Positions 1-5,012 of a stretch of 7,373 nt of DNA are shown piece after piece. The DNA lies in NCBI GenBank assembly GCA_964485855.1, contig CAZAKI010000073.1:1-7373 (forward strand), written 5' to 3'. Source of the DNA: UBA993 sp964485855. GTDB lineage: Bacteria; Bacillota; Dethiobacteria; DTU022. The notes beneath the pieces are model-generated. The model was not told the DNA's origin. It saw only the letters and a program-made list of their open reading frames with translations, and did no database searches. The number at the start of each line of letters is the position of its first letter. Positions within the stretch are counted from its first letter, which is position 1. The position numbers and the translations under genes are program-made.

Positions 1-480
1 GCCTGGTCCACCTTTGAAGGGCCCTTTGATGTTGAAAGTGATCCAGCCTCCATAGAAATCACCTTTCTGGGCTTTAACCTTTTCCCCATCAACATAGCAG
101 GCCTCAAGCTTTGATGGATAAAAAGCAAAATGGTCTTTAATTGCTTCATAATCGCGCTCCGGATTCTCATAAGACCAGGCCACGTTATTAATCTTGTCAA
201 CGCTAATCACCAAGTCAAAGTAAACTGCCGTTCCTTTGAACTCACAGCGGCTAGTCCTGACTGTCTTAAGCAGTAATTCCATTATTATATCTTTAGAGGG
301 AATATAGAATACAGGGGGATGACTCGTTTCGAGCACTCGAAGAGTGCTGCTGCTTTTCGCTAACTCAAAACCGTTGTGGCGCACCTCTATTAACCCGGGA
401 TAAGTCTCAACCCGGGGCGGTCGTGGATAATCCCATACTGACTCATCCTGCTTCTTTACTATAACAGTTACTAATCTCAT
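1..480 (-). CDS. DUF427 family protein (3' end cut by window edge)
   Basis: The minus strand from the ATG at 480 reads 160 codons without a stop and runs off the window at position 1. The translation shows the DUF427 pattern: an N-terminal ESVWDYPRPPRVE segment (about residues 13-25), then LRVLETSHPPVFYIP (about 47-61), then CEFKG (79-83), NNVAWSYENPERDYEAI (about 118-134), FAFYPSKLEACYVDGE (about 139-154 in the full family register), and GPFKGGPG at the edge. Family members normally end a few residues after that glycine-rich tail, so only the last codons are probably missing. DUF427 proteins are small, soluble, beta-rich proteins without an established reaction, and I assign none. The start is supported by a weak GGCGG just upstream; no other in-frame ATG near it is better. 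Two overlapping palindromes lie 22-39 nt upstream (502-519). Family assignment is firm; function is unknown. Confidence 0.88.
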   Translation of the reverse strand, partial: MRLVTVIVKKQDESVWDYPRPPRVETYPGLIEVRHNGFELAKSSSTLRVLETSHPPVFYIPSKDIIMELLLKTVRTSRCEFKGTAVYFDLVISVDKINNVAWSYENPERDYEAIKDHFAFYPSKLEACYVDGEKVKAQKGDFYGGWITFNIKGPFKGGPG

Positions 481-592
481 ATCCGCCGATCAGATGATTG
501 CAGCTTAAGCTATTTAGCTCACTCTGACAGCTAATTTTCTGCTTTTCTTACACAGTAGCGCTGATTAAAATTTGTAGTTTTGGCGGCTTATG

Positions 593-772
593 CTACTGCG
601 GTTTCTGCGAGCTGCATTCGACTCTCTGATCCAGTGCCCAGGTCATTAAATAACGCATCGCGGCCGCTCTGGTTACAAAACGCTTCTCGAATTTGAAATC
701 ATCGATTCTATCAATTAACTTTCCCGGTATTGATAAATTAAAGATAATCGTATCATCAAAGCTTTTTTTCAT
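593..772 (-). CDS. Ribbon-helix-helix (CopG/Arc-like) DNA-binding protein, 59 aa
   Basis: A small protein with the ribbon-helix-helix order: a beta strand IIFNLSI (about residues 9-15), helix 1 GKLIDRIDDFKFEK (17-30), the turn FVTR (32-35) and helix 2 AAAMRYLMTWALDQ (36-49), with a short polar tail. Such proteins bind DNA as dimers through the paired strands and act as repressors, plasmid/phage regulators or antitoxins. An in-frame ATG exists 15 nt upstream (787), but the sequence between the two is itself a strong Shine-Dalgarno (GGGAGGGG, 778-785) placed 5 nt from the second ATG, so I take 772 as the start. No toxin-sized partner gene follows; the next gene is DUF427, about 110 nt downstream. 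A 7-bp AT-rich inverted repeat (794-811) lies just upstream and could be its own operator (inference). Targets are unknown. Confidence 0.8.
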   Translation of the reverse strand: MKKSFDDTIIFNLSIPGKLIDRIDDFKFEKRFVTRAAAMRYLMTWALDQRVECSSQKPQ

Positions 773-777
773 CACTG

Positions 778-785
778 CCCCTCCC
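778..785 (-). promoter_or_regulatory. Ribosome binding site that fixes the start of the RHH gene
   Basis: The minus strand reads GGGAGGGG, then 5 nt, then ATG at 772. The longer reading from the ATG at 787 would place this purine tract inside the coding region as Met-Gly-Gly-Ala-Val, so the shorter protein is preferred. Confidence 0.75.
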
Positions 786-793
786 ATTAACTT

Positions 794-811
794 ATTTTCT
801 TTTTAGAAAAT
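794..811. repeat. AT-rich inverted repeat upstream of the RHH gene
   Basis: Arms ATTTTCT and AGAAAAT are perfectly complementary with a 4-nt spacer. The repeat lies 22 nt upstream of the RHH start and just ahead of its ribosome binding site. RHH repressors commonly bind short palindromes in their own promoter, so an autoregulatory operator is possible. The AT-only composition also allows chance occurrence. Confidence 0.35.
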
Positions 812-936
812 ATTTTTACACTTCACCTTTATGGCGTTTCGTGACTGAAACAATTCCGGCATTATTTGGAAGTGCTGTAATCGAGTTTATCTAGATTTAT
901 ATTGTGGTGGTCCCTATATAATAGGGATATGTACAT

Positions 937-1258
937 AAAAACGCTAGGTTCCAACAAACCTTCAGGTTTTGCCTCGGGAATAAACCTCGCTGACCATCAA
1001 CAGCTGAAATCAAGTGCCTCTAAAGACAATCCCATTCAACTTCAGACCAGTTTAACAAATTCCTTCGTGCAGGTACTCCGGTGCTTCCCGACTTAGTTAA
1101 GGTTTAACCCTTTCCTTCGCCTTTCTACTCCGGCGCCTTGCGACAGACTGACTCTTTTGGATCCTTCCAGTTTCCAATCGAAGCTTGCGCCTTTCTTTTC
1201 AGCTGGCTTTTCCCCTTTTGTCAGACCTGGCTCGCCTTCCAATTTCTTAGAACCTAGC
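937..1258 (-). ncRNA. Candidate structured non-coding RNA, about 320 nt, family not recognised
   Basis: This 587-nt gap between the RHH and UPF0178 genes has no convincing reading frame but has the layout of an RNA gene on the minus strand. Transcription should start at about 1258, 7 nt after a near-consensus promoter. The first 12 nt (1258-1247, GCUAGGUUCUAA) pair with 954-943 (UUGGAACCUAGC) in a 12-bp helix with one G-U. This brings the two ends together and is followed at once by GUUUUU (942-937), a plausible terminator. Inside, 1205-1197 (CAGCUGAAA) pairs perfectly with 1009-1001 (UUUCAGCUG). Between those strands a 43-nt core occurs twice with a 52-nt period. I do not see hallmarks of tmRNA, RNase P RNA, SRP RNA, 6S RNA, T-box leaders, group I or II introns or a common riboswitch. 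It could be an uncharacterised large RNA, a long regulatory leader of the RHH gene 165 nt downstream, or a known family I cannot recall. Confidence 0.6.
1050..1144 (-). repeat. Tandem 43-nt direct repeat inside the candidate RNA
   Basis: Copies lie at 1102-1144 and 1050-1092, with a period of exactly 52 nt. On the RNA strand both read CCGGAGUA, 6 variable nt, CGAAGGAA, 3 variable nt, GUUAAAC; all 23 fixed positions match and all 9 variable positions differ. Similarity continues on the 5' side (GUCG...AAG-type stretch) to 15 of 19. A fainter third relative may lie near 1155-1191 (GGCGCAAG followed later by GAAGGA). Confidence 0.8.
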
Positions 1259-1264
1259 TTTATT

Positions 1265-1293
1265 ATGATAGCATGGCTTAGATAGATTGTCAA
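1265..1293 (-). promoter_or_regulatory. Strong sigma-A-type promoter for the candidate RNA
   Basis: The minus strand has TTGACA (1293-1288), a 17-nt spacer and TATCAT (1270-1265): a perfect -35 and a 5-of-6 -10. The stretch upstream of -35 (about 1294-1317) is very AT-rich, resembling an UP element. The predicted start at about 1258 coincides exactly with the first base of the 12-bp closing helix of the RNA. The promoter lies about 67 nt beyond the UPF0178 stop, so it is separate from that operon. Confidence 0.75.
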
Positions 1294-1359
1294 TGTAATA
1301 AATTTGCAATTATTCAACCATTTAATTGCTTTTTGGGTTGATAGTATGAATGGTATGGA

Positions 1360-1806
1360 TCAGCAATCAATAAGCTCTTCCCGGATGATTTGCTCAAGAC
1401 ATATTAAAAACTTACGGTTGTCTTCCTCGGTACGCTTCTTAGGTCCTTTTGTCCGTCCACCGCTGCGCCGGAATTTAGCTTTGGTTTCCCTTTCTTCAAG
1501 CATAAAGTCAATTGTTTCTGGTTGGAATTCCCTGCCATCAGGATTAAGTGATCTGACCTTTTTACCCAAGAGCATAGCTGCCAATCCCCAGTCCTGGGTT
1601 ATGGCTAGATCTCCTTTTTCGGCCAGATTGATCACTTTCAGATCGGCTTCCTGGGAGGCATTGCCCACAACGATGTGATAATCTGATTCAATGTTATGGT
1701 TATAGCTGGCTACTGTCCAGACCGGAATAGCATATTGATGGCCTAGCCTGAGGCAGATGTTAAGTACTGCTTTGGGGCAAGCATCGGCATCAATGATAAT
1801 TTTCAT
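1360..1806 (-). CDS. UPF0178 (DUF188) family protein, YaiI/YqxD-like
   Basis: This 148-residue protein is the family's usual length. It opens with MKIIIDADACPKAV (acidic residues D6 and D8), has ITQDWGLAAMLL at 69-80 (D72), and carries the C-terminal family signature GGRTKGPKKRTEEDNRKFL at 116-134. The spaced aspartates after hydrophobic strands resemble the PIN-like nuclease fold to which DUF188 has been related, so a nucleic-acid role is plausible, but no reaction is established. It starts 2 nt after the stop of the amidohydrolase gene and so is almost certainly the second gene of that operon. No clear terminator hairpin follows; the next signal downstream is the promoter of the candidate RNA. 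Confidence 0.92.
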   Translation of the reverse strand: MKIIIDADACPKAVLNICLRLGHQYAIPVWTVASYNHNIESDYHIVVGNASQEADLKVINLAEKGDLAITQDWGLAAMLLGKKVRSLNPDGREFQPETIDFMLEERETKAKFRRSGGRTKGPKKRTEEDNRKFLICLEQIIREELIDC

Positions 1807-1808
1807 GA

Positions 1809-2588
1809 TTAATCGAAAACTTCCCGCATAGCCTGTTGGCAGGTAGCTGTGATGGTCCTGGCGGTATTTTTAAAAGTGTCATTTCTAAGCCCTGTGTTTT
1901 CATTCATATAGAGCTTACGGTTTACTTCAACCATCACCGACTGAACCCTGGCTTCCTTAGCTGCGTAATATTTATATGGAACCAAGGCACCGGCATAGGG
2001 TTCATTATGAAACACTTTAAAACCAGTTTCTTTAAAAGCATTAATAAAGCTATTTTTAAGCCGCTTGGATGTATGGCAATCATCAGAGCCGATGCAGATA
2101 TCCGGCCGCTCTGGGTTTTGATTCAACTCAAAGGGCAGGGGCTTTGAAGGGAAGGTATGACAGTCGATAATGATGCAGTGACCGTATTTATTAAGAACTT
2201 CTTCTACTTGCTTTTCAAGAGCTTCGTGGTGTGGGTAGTAGTAATCATTTAAGAGTTTGTTACGTTCGCTGACAGTTAGCTCTTTACGCAGCGGCTGATC
2301 GTGTGCGGTTCTGGTATAGATTACCCCCATCCCTGCTCCGGCCATTTTTTCTTCACTATCATCGGTGAAACGTTCCACATCGACTACCAGGCGACTGACT
2401 GTTGCCTGAACCAGGCGGGCGTTTTCACATTGGTGGTTAAAAAGCTCATTACTCCCTTCATCTGTCATTAGGATCAGTTCCCGATTTAGTTGTTCATCGG
2501 TTAGGATAAACTGATCTCTTAATGCGGGAGGGATATATTTTGAATTATGAGGTACGTGCAGGATAACCCAGTTAGGATAGCTCACCAT
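1809..2588 (-). CDS. N-formylglutamate amidohydrolase family protein
   Basis: This 259-residue protein matches the FGase family (PF05013 type), whose named member hydrolyses N-formyl-L-glutamate to glutamate and formate in histidine degradation. Visible motifs are HVPHNS (11-16), VVDVERF (68-74), GMGVIYTRT (86-94), YYYPHHEAL (116-124), IIDCHTFPSKPLPFE (140-154), RPDICIGSDDCHTS (161-174) and VMVEVNRKLYMNE (218-230). The His, Asp and Glu residues in these blocks are the expected metal and substrate contacts. The start at 2588 follows AAGAGGA about 10 nt upstream. No other hut gene is in the window, and its partner is the UPF0178 gene, so the true substrate may be another N-formyl or N-acyl amino acid. 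It shares a 290-nt intergenic region with the divergent GNAT gene. Confidence 0.88.
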   Translation of the reverse strand: MVSYPNWVILHVPHNSKYIPPALRDQFILTDEQLNRELILMTDEGSNELFNHQCENARLVQATVSRLVVDVERFTDDSEEKMAGAGMGVIYTRTAHDQPLRKELTVSERNKLLNDYYYPHHEALEKQVEEVLNKYGHCIIIDCHTFPSKPLPFELNQNPERPDICIGSDDCHTSKRLKNSFINAFKETGFKVFHNEPYAGALVPYKYYAAKEARVQSVMVEVNRKLYMNENTGLRNDTFKNTARTITATCQQAMREVFD

Positions 2589-2805
2589 TTTAAAGCGTTC
2601 CTCTTTTCTGACGGCTAAACATTTTTATTTTATCGCTAGATCTCTGAATTGATCATCTTCATCTGTCGCATCTCTTCTTAGTATAACCGATATCCAAAAG
2701 TGATGTAGACTTAAGTTTTTTATGGGGCAGGATTGTTAACTTCACATGTGGTTTCTGGTAATCAGAATTTATTATTTCTTTCGGATTAGGTTGGATTACT
2801 CCATA

Positions 2806-2834
2806 TTGCTGAAATGATAACCTGCTATTATAAT
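2806..2834 (+). promoter_or_regulatory. Probable promoter of the GNAT gene
   Basis: TTGCTG (2806-2811), a 17-nt spacer and a perfect TATAAT (2829-2834) predict a start near 2841 and a leader of about 38 nt. The -35 matches only in its TTG. The rest of 2589-2878 holds no gene or repeat that I can support. Confidence 0.55.
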
Positions 2835-2878
2835 TTATAAAGATTAATATTTTAACACTAATTAGAGGCAGGTGGAAC

Positions 2879-3370
2879 TTGTTTACAATACGTAAATTCC
2901 AAGATCAGGACTGGAATGAAACCTGGCAGGTTATCGAGCCAGTCTTTAGAGCCGGTGAATCTTATGCATTCTCTCCAGATTTAACCGCTGAAGAAGCCTA
3001 CAAGGTTTGGATCGTAGCCCCGGCAGCAAGTTTCGTCGTGGTTAATGCAAACGACACCATCTTAGGGACTTATTATATAAAACCAAACCAACCAACTTTA
3101 GGCGCGCACGTATGCAATTGTGGTTACATTGTTGCAGAAAATGCCCGCAACCAAGGTCTGGCCTCTCTGATGTGCGATCATTCGCAGGTTCAGGCTGTTG
3201 CCATGGGGTTTTTAGCGATGCAATATAACCTGGTTGTTTCAACGAATGAAATTGCAGTTCGCCTTTGGCAGTCAAAGGGATTTAAAATTATCGGAACACT
3301 GCCTAAATCTTTCCGACACAGACGGTTCGGATTGGTAGACGCTCATGTAATGTATAAGCTACTTACATAA
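2879..3370 (+). CDS. GNAT family N-acetyltransferase
   Basis: This 163-residue protein has the GNAT layout: an N-terminal strand and helix (FTIRKFQDQDWNETWQVI), a central strand SFVVVNANDTILGTYYI (51-67), acetyl-CoA motif A at YIVAENARNQGLASLM (83-98) with the R90-x-x-G93-x-A95 pyrophosphate loop, and motif B with N123, AVRLWQSKGFKIIGTLPKSF (126-145). The closing VDAHVMYKLL strand is also typical. It resembles GNAT enzymes that acetylate small molecules or amino acids, but the substrate cannot be read from sequence. The start is TTG, supported by the purine-rich GAGGCAGGTGG just upstream and the absence of a better ATG; a promoter lies about 45 nt upstream. It is monocistronic, with a hairpin element 12 nt after the stop. 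Confidence 0.9.
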   Translation: MFTIRKFQDQDWNETWQVIEPVFRAGESYAFSPDLTAEEAYKVWIVAPAASFVVVNANDTILGTYYIKPNQPTLGAHVCNCGYIVAENARNQGLASLMCDHSQVQAVAMGFLAMQYNLVVSTNEIAVRLWQSKGFKIIGTLPKSFRHRRFGLVDAHVMYKLLT

Positions 3371-3381
3371 GCTTACTAAAT

Positions 3382-3414
3382 AACAAGACAGGGGGACGTT
3401 TCATCTGTCTTGTT
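3382..3414 (+). terminator. Hairpin repeat copy 1, likely terminator of the GNAT gene
   Basis: Arms AACAAGACAG and CTGTCTTGTT form a perfect 10-bp stem around the 13-nt loop GGGGACGTTTCAT, followed by a T tract (3413-3416). It begins 12 nt after the GNAT stop. It belongs to the same repeat family as 3524-3553, 6073-6119 and 6671-6697. Confidence 0.75.
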
Positions 3415-3523
3415 TTACAAGTTTGCTTGATAGCTAGCCAAATACAGCTAAGTTTTAAATCTAATTAATGCCAAGAAACGTGACTCAATATGCATAGTTT
3501 TTTTATATCATTCGGAGAAATGT

Positions 3524-3553
3524 AAGACAGATGAAACGTCCCCCTGTCTTGTT
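3524..3553 (-). terminator. Hairpin repeat copy 2, inverted, downstream of the heliorhodopsin gene
   Basis: This is an exact inverted copy of 30 nt of copy 1 (stem AAGACAG/CTGTCTT, identical loop). It lies 67 nt past the stop of the minus-strand heliorhodopsin gene, in that gene's sense orientation. On the minus strand the hairpin is followed by ACATTT rather than a clean T tract, while on the plus strand it is followed by GTTTATTCTT, so it may act in either or both directions between these convergent genes. The 109 nt between copies 1 and 2 show nothing else. Confidence 0.6.
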
Positions 3554-3620
3554 TATTCTTGCTTCACCAAGCCTGATTAAGAATAGCTCTGTGAGCATAA
3601 ATTATGTCGTGTCCAATTTA

Positions 3621-4796
3621 TTACGAAGGCTGCATGACTCCAGAAAATACAAGCCAGGCTAAAACACTTTTTGCCACTAAGCTTAAGATAATGTAGCCTC
3701 TTTCGCCATAGAGATAGTCTGCCCACTTGCCAACCTTCTTATATTGCAAAATCATATTTATCGGGAATAAGTTGAAGAAGACAAAATAAGATCCGATTAT
3801 GGCGTAGACAAACCAAGGTACTTCGGCTGGATCAGCATTGCCCAGGGCGTGCATGATAATGACAATCCATGGGCCGATACCGGCAATACTGCCAAAAATA
3901 AACGGTGACCAGCTGACTTTTTCTGTATACTGATTTACTTTTTCCATCAGGAGGCCGAACCAGTTCATTGACGCGTTGAGGATGAAGATCAAGATCAGGG
4001 CGCCGATATCATAGACTCCAAAAAGCATGGCAATTAGAATAATCATCAGCGATGAGCTGAGTGAGTATTCGTACCACCGAAAGATATTGATCCCTCTTTG
4101 CAGATCGCGGTTATAAATAGCATTGGTTTTCGGCATCACGATTATAAAGTGAGCGAGAGCTGATAAAAAAAGAAAGAACGATACAAACAGGCCAAAAGGC
4201 ACTTCACCAATTTGTTCAGGTTTGGTTACCAGGCGCATGATTTCAGGGTTAAATTCTAGGAAGTAAGACCAGACTGGGGTTTTAAAGGCCTTTATTTGAT
4301 CAATTGAAAGGGCAAAGTAAAGCATTAAGGAACCCTGGATTAAGTGTAGGAGACCCATGACTAGGTTAAAACGTTTTAAATAAGCAAAAGTGATCTGCCT
4401 GCCTTTCTTCTTTCTTTTACCACCCTCCAATTCTGTAATCTTTTGCTGCAGCATCCAGTTAGTTTGTTCCAGTTCTGCACAACTATCTTCCTTTCCTTCA
4501 ACCTGTGCTGCTTGGCCTTCATAGCGCCCGTCAGCCCAGGTTCCTGAAAGTATGGTTCCATCGGCATAGGTCAGCATTCCTTTCCCGTTTCTTCTTCCAC
4601 CTTTCCATTCCCCATTGAACAAGGTACCATCAGCAATGGTAAGCATGCCAGATCCCTGTGGTAAATCATTATTCCATTCGCCAACATACTTGGTGCCATC
4701 CGGTCTAATCCAGAGCCCGTAACCATGCCTCTTCCCATTCTTCCAGCCACCCTCGTAACGCGATCCGTCTGGATAAATTTTGCTGTATTGGTTCAT
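3621..4796 (-). CDS. Heliorhodopsin with N-terminal MORN-repeat domain
   Basis: This 391-residue fusion has three parts. Residues 14-82 hold three 23-residue MORN repeats (YEGGWKNGKRHGYGLW, YVGEWNNDLPQGSGML, FNGEWKGGRRNGKGML), with a partial fourth at 83-95. Residues 104-125 look like a short coiled coil, followed by the basic stretch KRKKKGR (128-133). Residues 136-391 are a full seven-helix heliorhodopsin of about the usual length. The Schiff-base lysine is K376 in SLVAKSVLAW (TM7), the expected counterion is E243 in RWYEYSLSSSLM (TM3), S372 lies one turn before the lysine, and H151 and H216 match the conserved TM1 and TM2 histidines. Heliorhodopsins bind retinal and have a cytoplasmic N-terminus; the basic stretch before TM1 agrees, placing MORN inside the cell. 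No ion-pump role is established; a sensory role is inferred. AGAGGAG is well spaced before the ATG. It is divergent from the Fe-S protein gene. Confidence 0.95.
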   Translation of the reverse strand: MNQYSKIYPDGSRYEGGWKNGKRHGYGLWIRPDGTKYVGEWNNDLPQGSGMLTIADGTLFNGEWKGGRRNGKGMLTYADGTILSGTWADGRYEGQAAQVEGKEDSCAELEQTNWMLQQKITELEGGKRKKKGRQITFAYLKRFNLVMGLLHLIQGSLMLYFALSIDQIKAFKTPVWSYFLEFNPEIMRLVTKPEQIGEVPFGLFVSFFLFLSALAHFIIVMPKTNAIYNRDLQRGINIFRWYEYSLSSSLMIILIAMLFGVYDIGALILIFILNASMNWFGLLMEKVNQYTEKVSWSPFIFGSIAGIGPWIVIIMHALGNADPAEVPWFVYAIIGSYFVFFNLFPINMILQYKKVGKWADYLYGERGYIILSLVAKSVLAWLVFSGVMQPS

Positions 4797-4858
4797 AATA
4801 TCACTCCTCTAAATTATTCCGATTCCCTGTTTGCTTTATATTCTATATTATTTCTGAA

Positions 4859-4888
4859 ATTATGGCTATTTTGTTTTTACAAATTCAA
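4859..4888 (-). promoter_or_regulatory. Possible promoter of the heliorhodopsin gene
   Basis: The minus strand has TTGAAT (4888-4883), an 18-nt spacer and CATAAT (4864-4859), in an AT-rich region where other weak matches also exist. It would give a leader of about 55 nt ending in the strong AGAGGAG ribosome binding site. Confidence 0.35.
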
Positions 4889-4892
4889 TTAA

Positions 4893-4905
4893 GAAGCATA
4901 GCTTC
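4893..4905. repeat. Short inverted repeat in the heliorhodopsin / Fe-S protein divergent spacer
   Basis: GAAGC-ATA-GCTTC is a perfect 5-bp palindrome with a 3-nt centre, directly upstream of the candidate heliorhodopsin -35 and in the middle of the 216-nt divergent spacer (4797-5012). It could be an operator for co-regulation; the arms are short enough to occur by chance. Confidence 0.3.
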
Positions 4906-5012
4906 AACAAGAGTTTTAGGTTAGAATGATTTGAAGAAGATTATTAACGATGAAGAAATACTTAGAGGTACCAACAAAGTTATCAACAATAAAATCTAGG
5001 TGATCGTAAATA

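Noticed and set aside
593..772. Toxin-antitoxin pair with the RHH protein as antitoxin
   Set aside because: No toxin-sized frame overlaps or adjoins the gene; the next gene is a complete-looking DUF427 gene about 110 nt away.
902..1096. 64-codon plus-strand frame beginning MWWSLYNRDMY
   Set aside because: No ribosome binding site, low-complexity Ser/Gln-rich translation, no family resemblance, and it lies antisense to the candidate structured RNA.
937..1258. CRISPR array or leader
   Set aside because: Only two long repeat copies with variable positions inside them, no short repeat-spacer pattern, and no cas gene.
937..1258. Retron non-coding RNA (because of paired ends)
   Set aside because: No reverse transcriptase gene is adjacent, and the closing helix is followed directly by a U run.
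1093..1317. 74-codon minus-strand frame ending GVERRRKGLNLN
   Set aside because: Its start lies upstream of the -35 element, so the predicted transcript would lack it. Its Lys/Gly/Glu-rich sequence is what purine-rich structured RNA gives when translated.
1304..1678. 124-codon plus-strand frame
   Set aside because: Antisense shadow of the UPF0178 gene, which has clear family motifs.
1836..2147. 103-codon plus-strand frame
   Set aside because: Antisense shadow of the amidohydrolase gene.
3382..3553. Hairpin copies 1 and 2 as terminal inverted repeats of a miniature transposon
   Set aside because: The same unit occurs singly at 6073 and 6671, each at a gene end. The 109 nt between copies 1 and 2 carries nothing, and no target duplication is visible, so the pair is better explained by convergent genes each having a copy.
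3621..4376. Ion-pumping type-1 rhodopsin
   Set aside because: The TM3 and TM7 sequences (YEYSLSSSLM, SLVAKSVLAW) are of the heliorhodopsin type, and the DTD/NDQ-like pump motif is not present.
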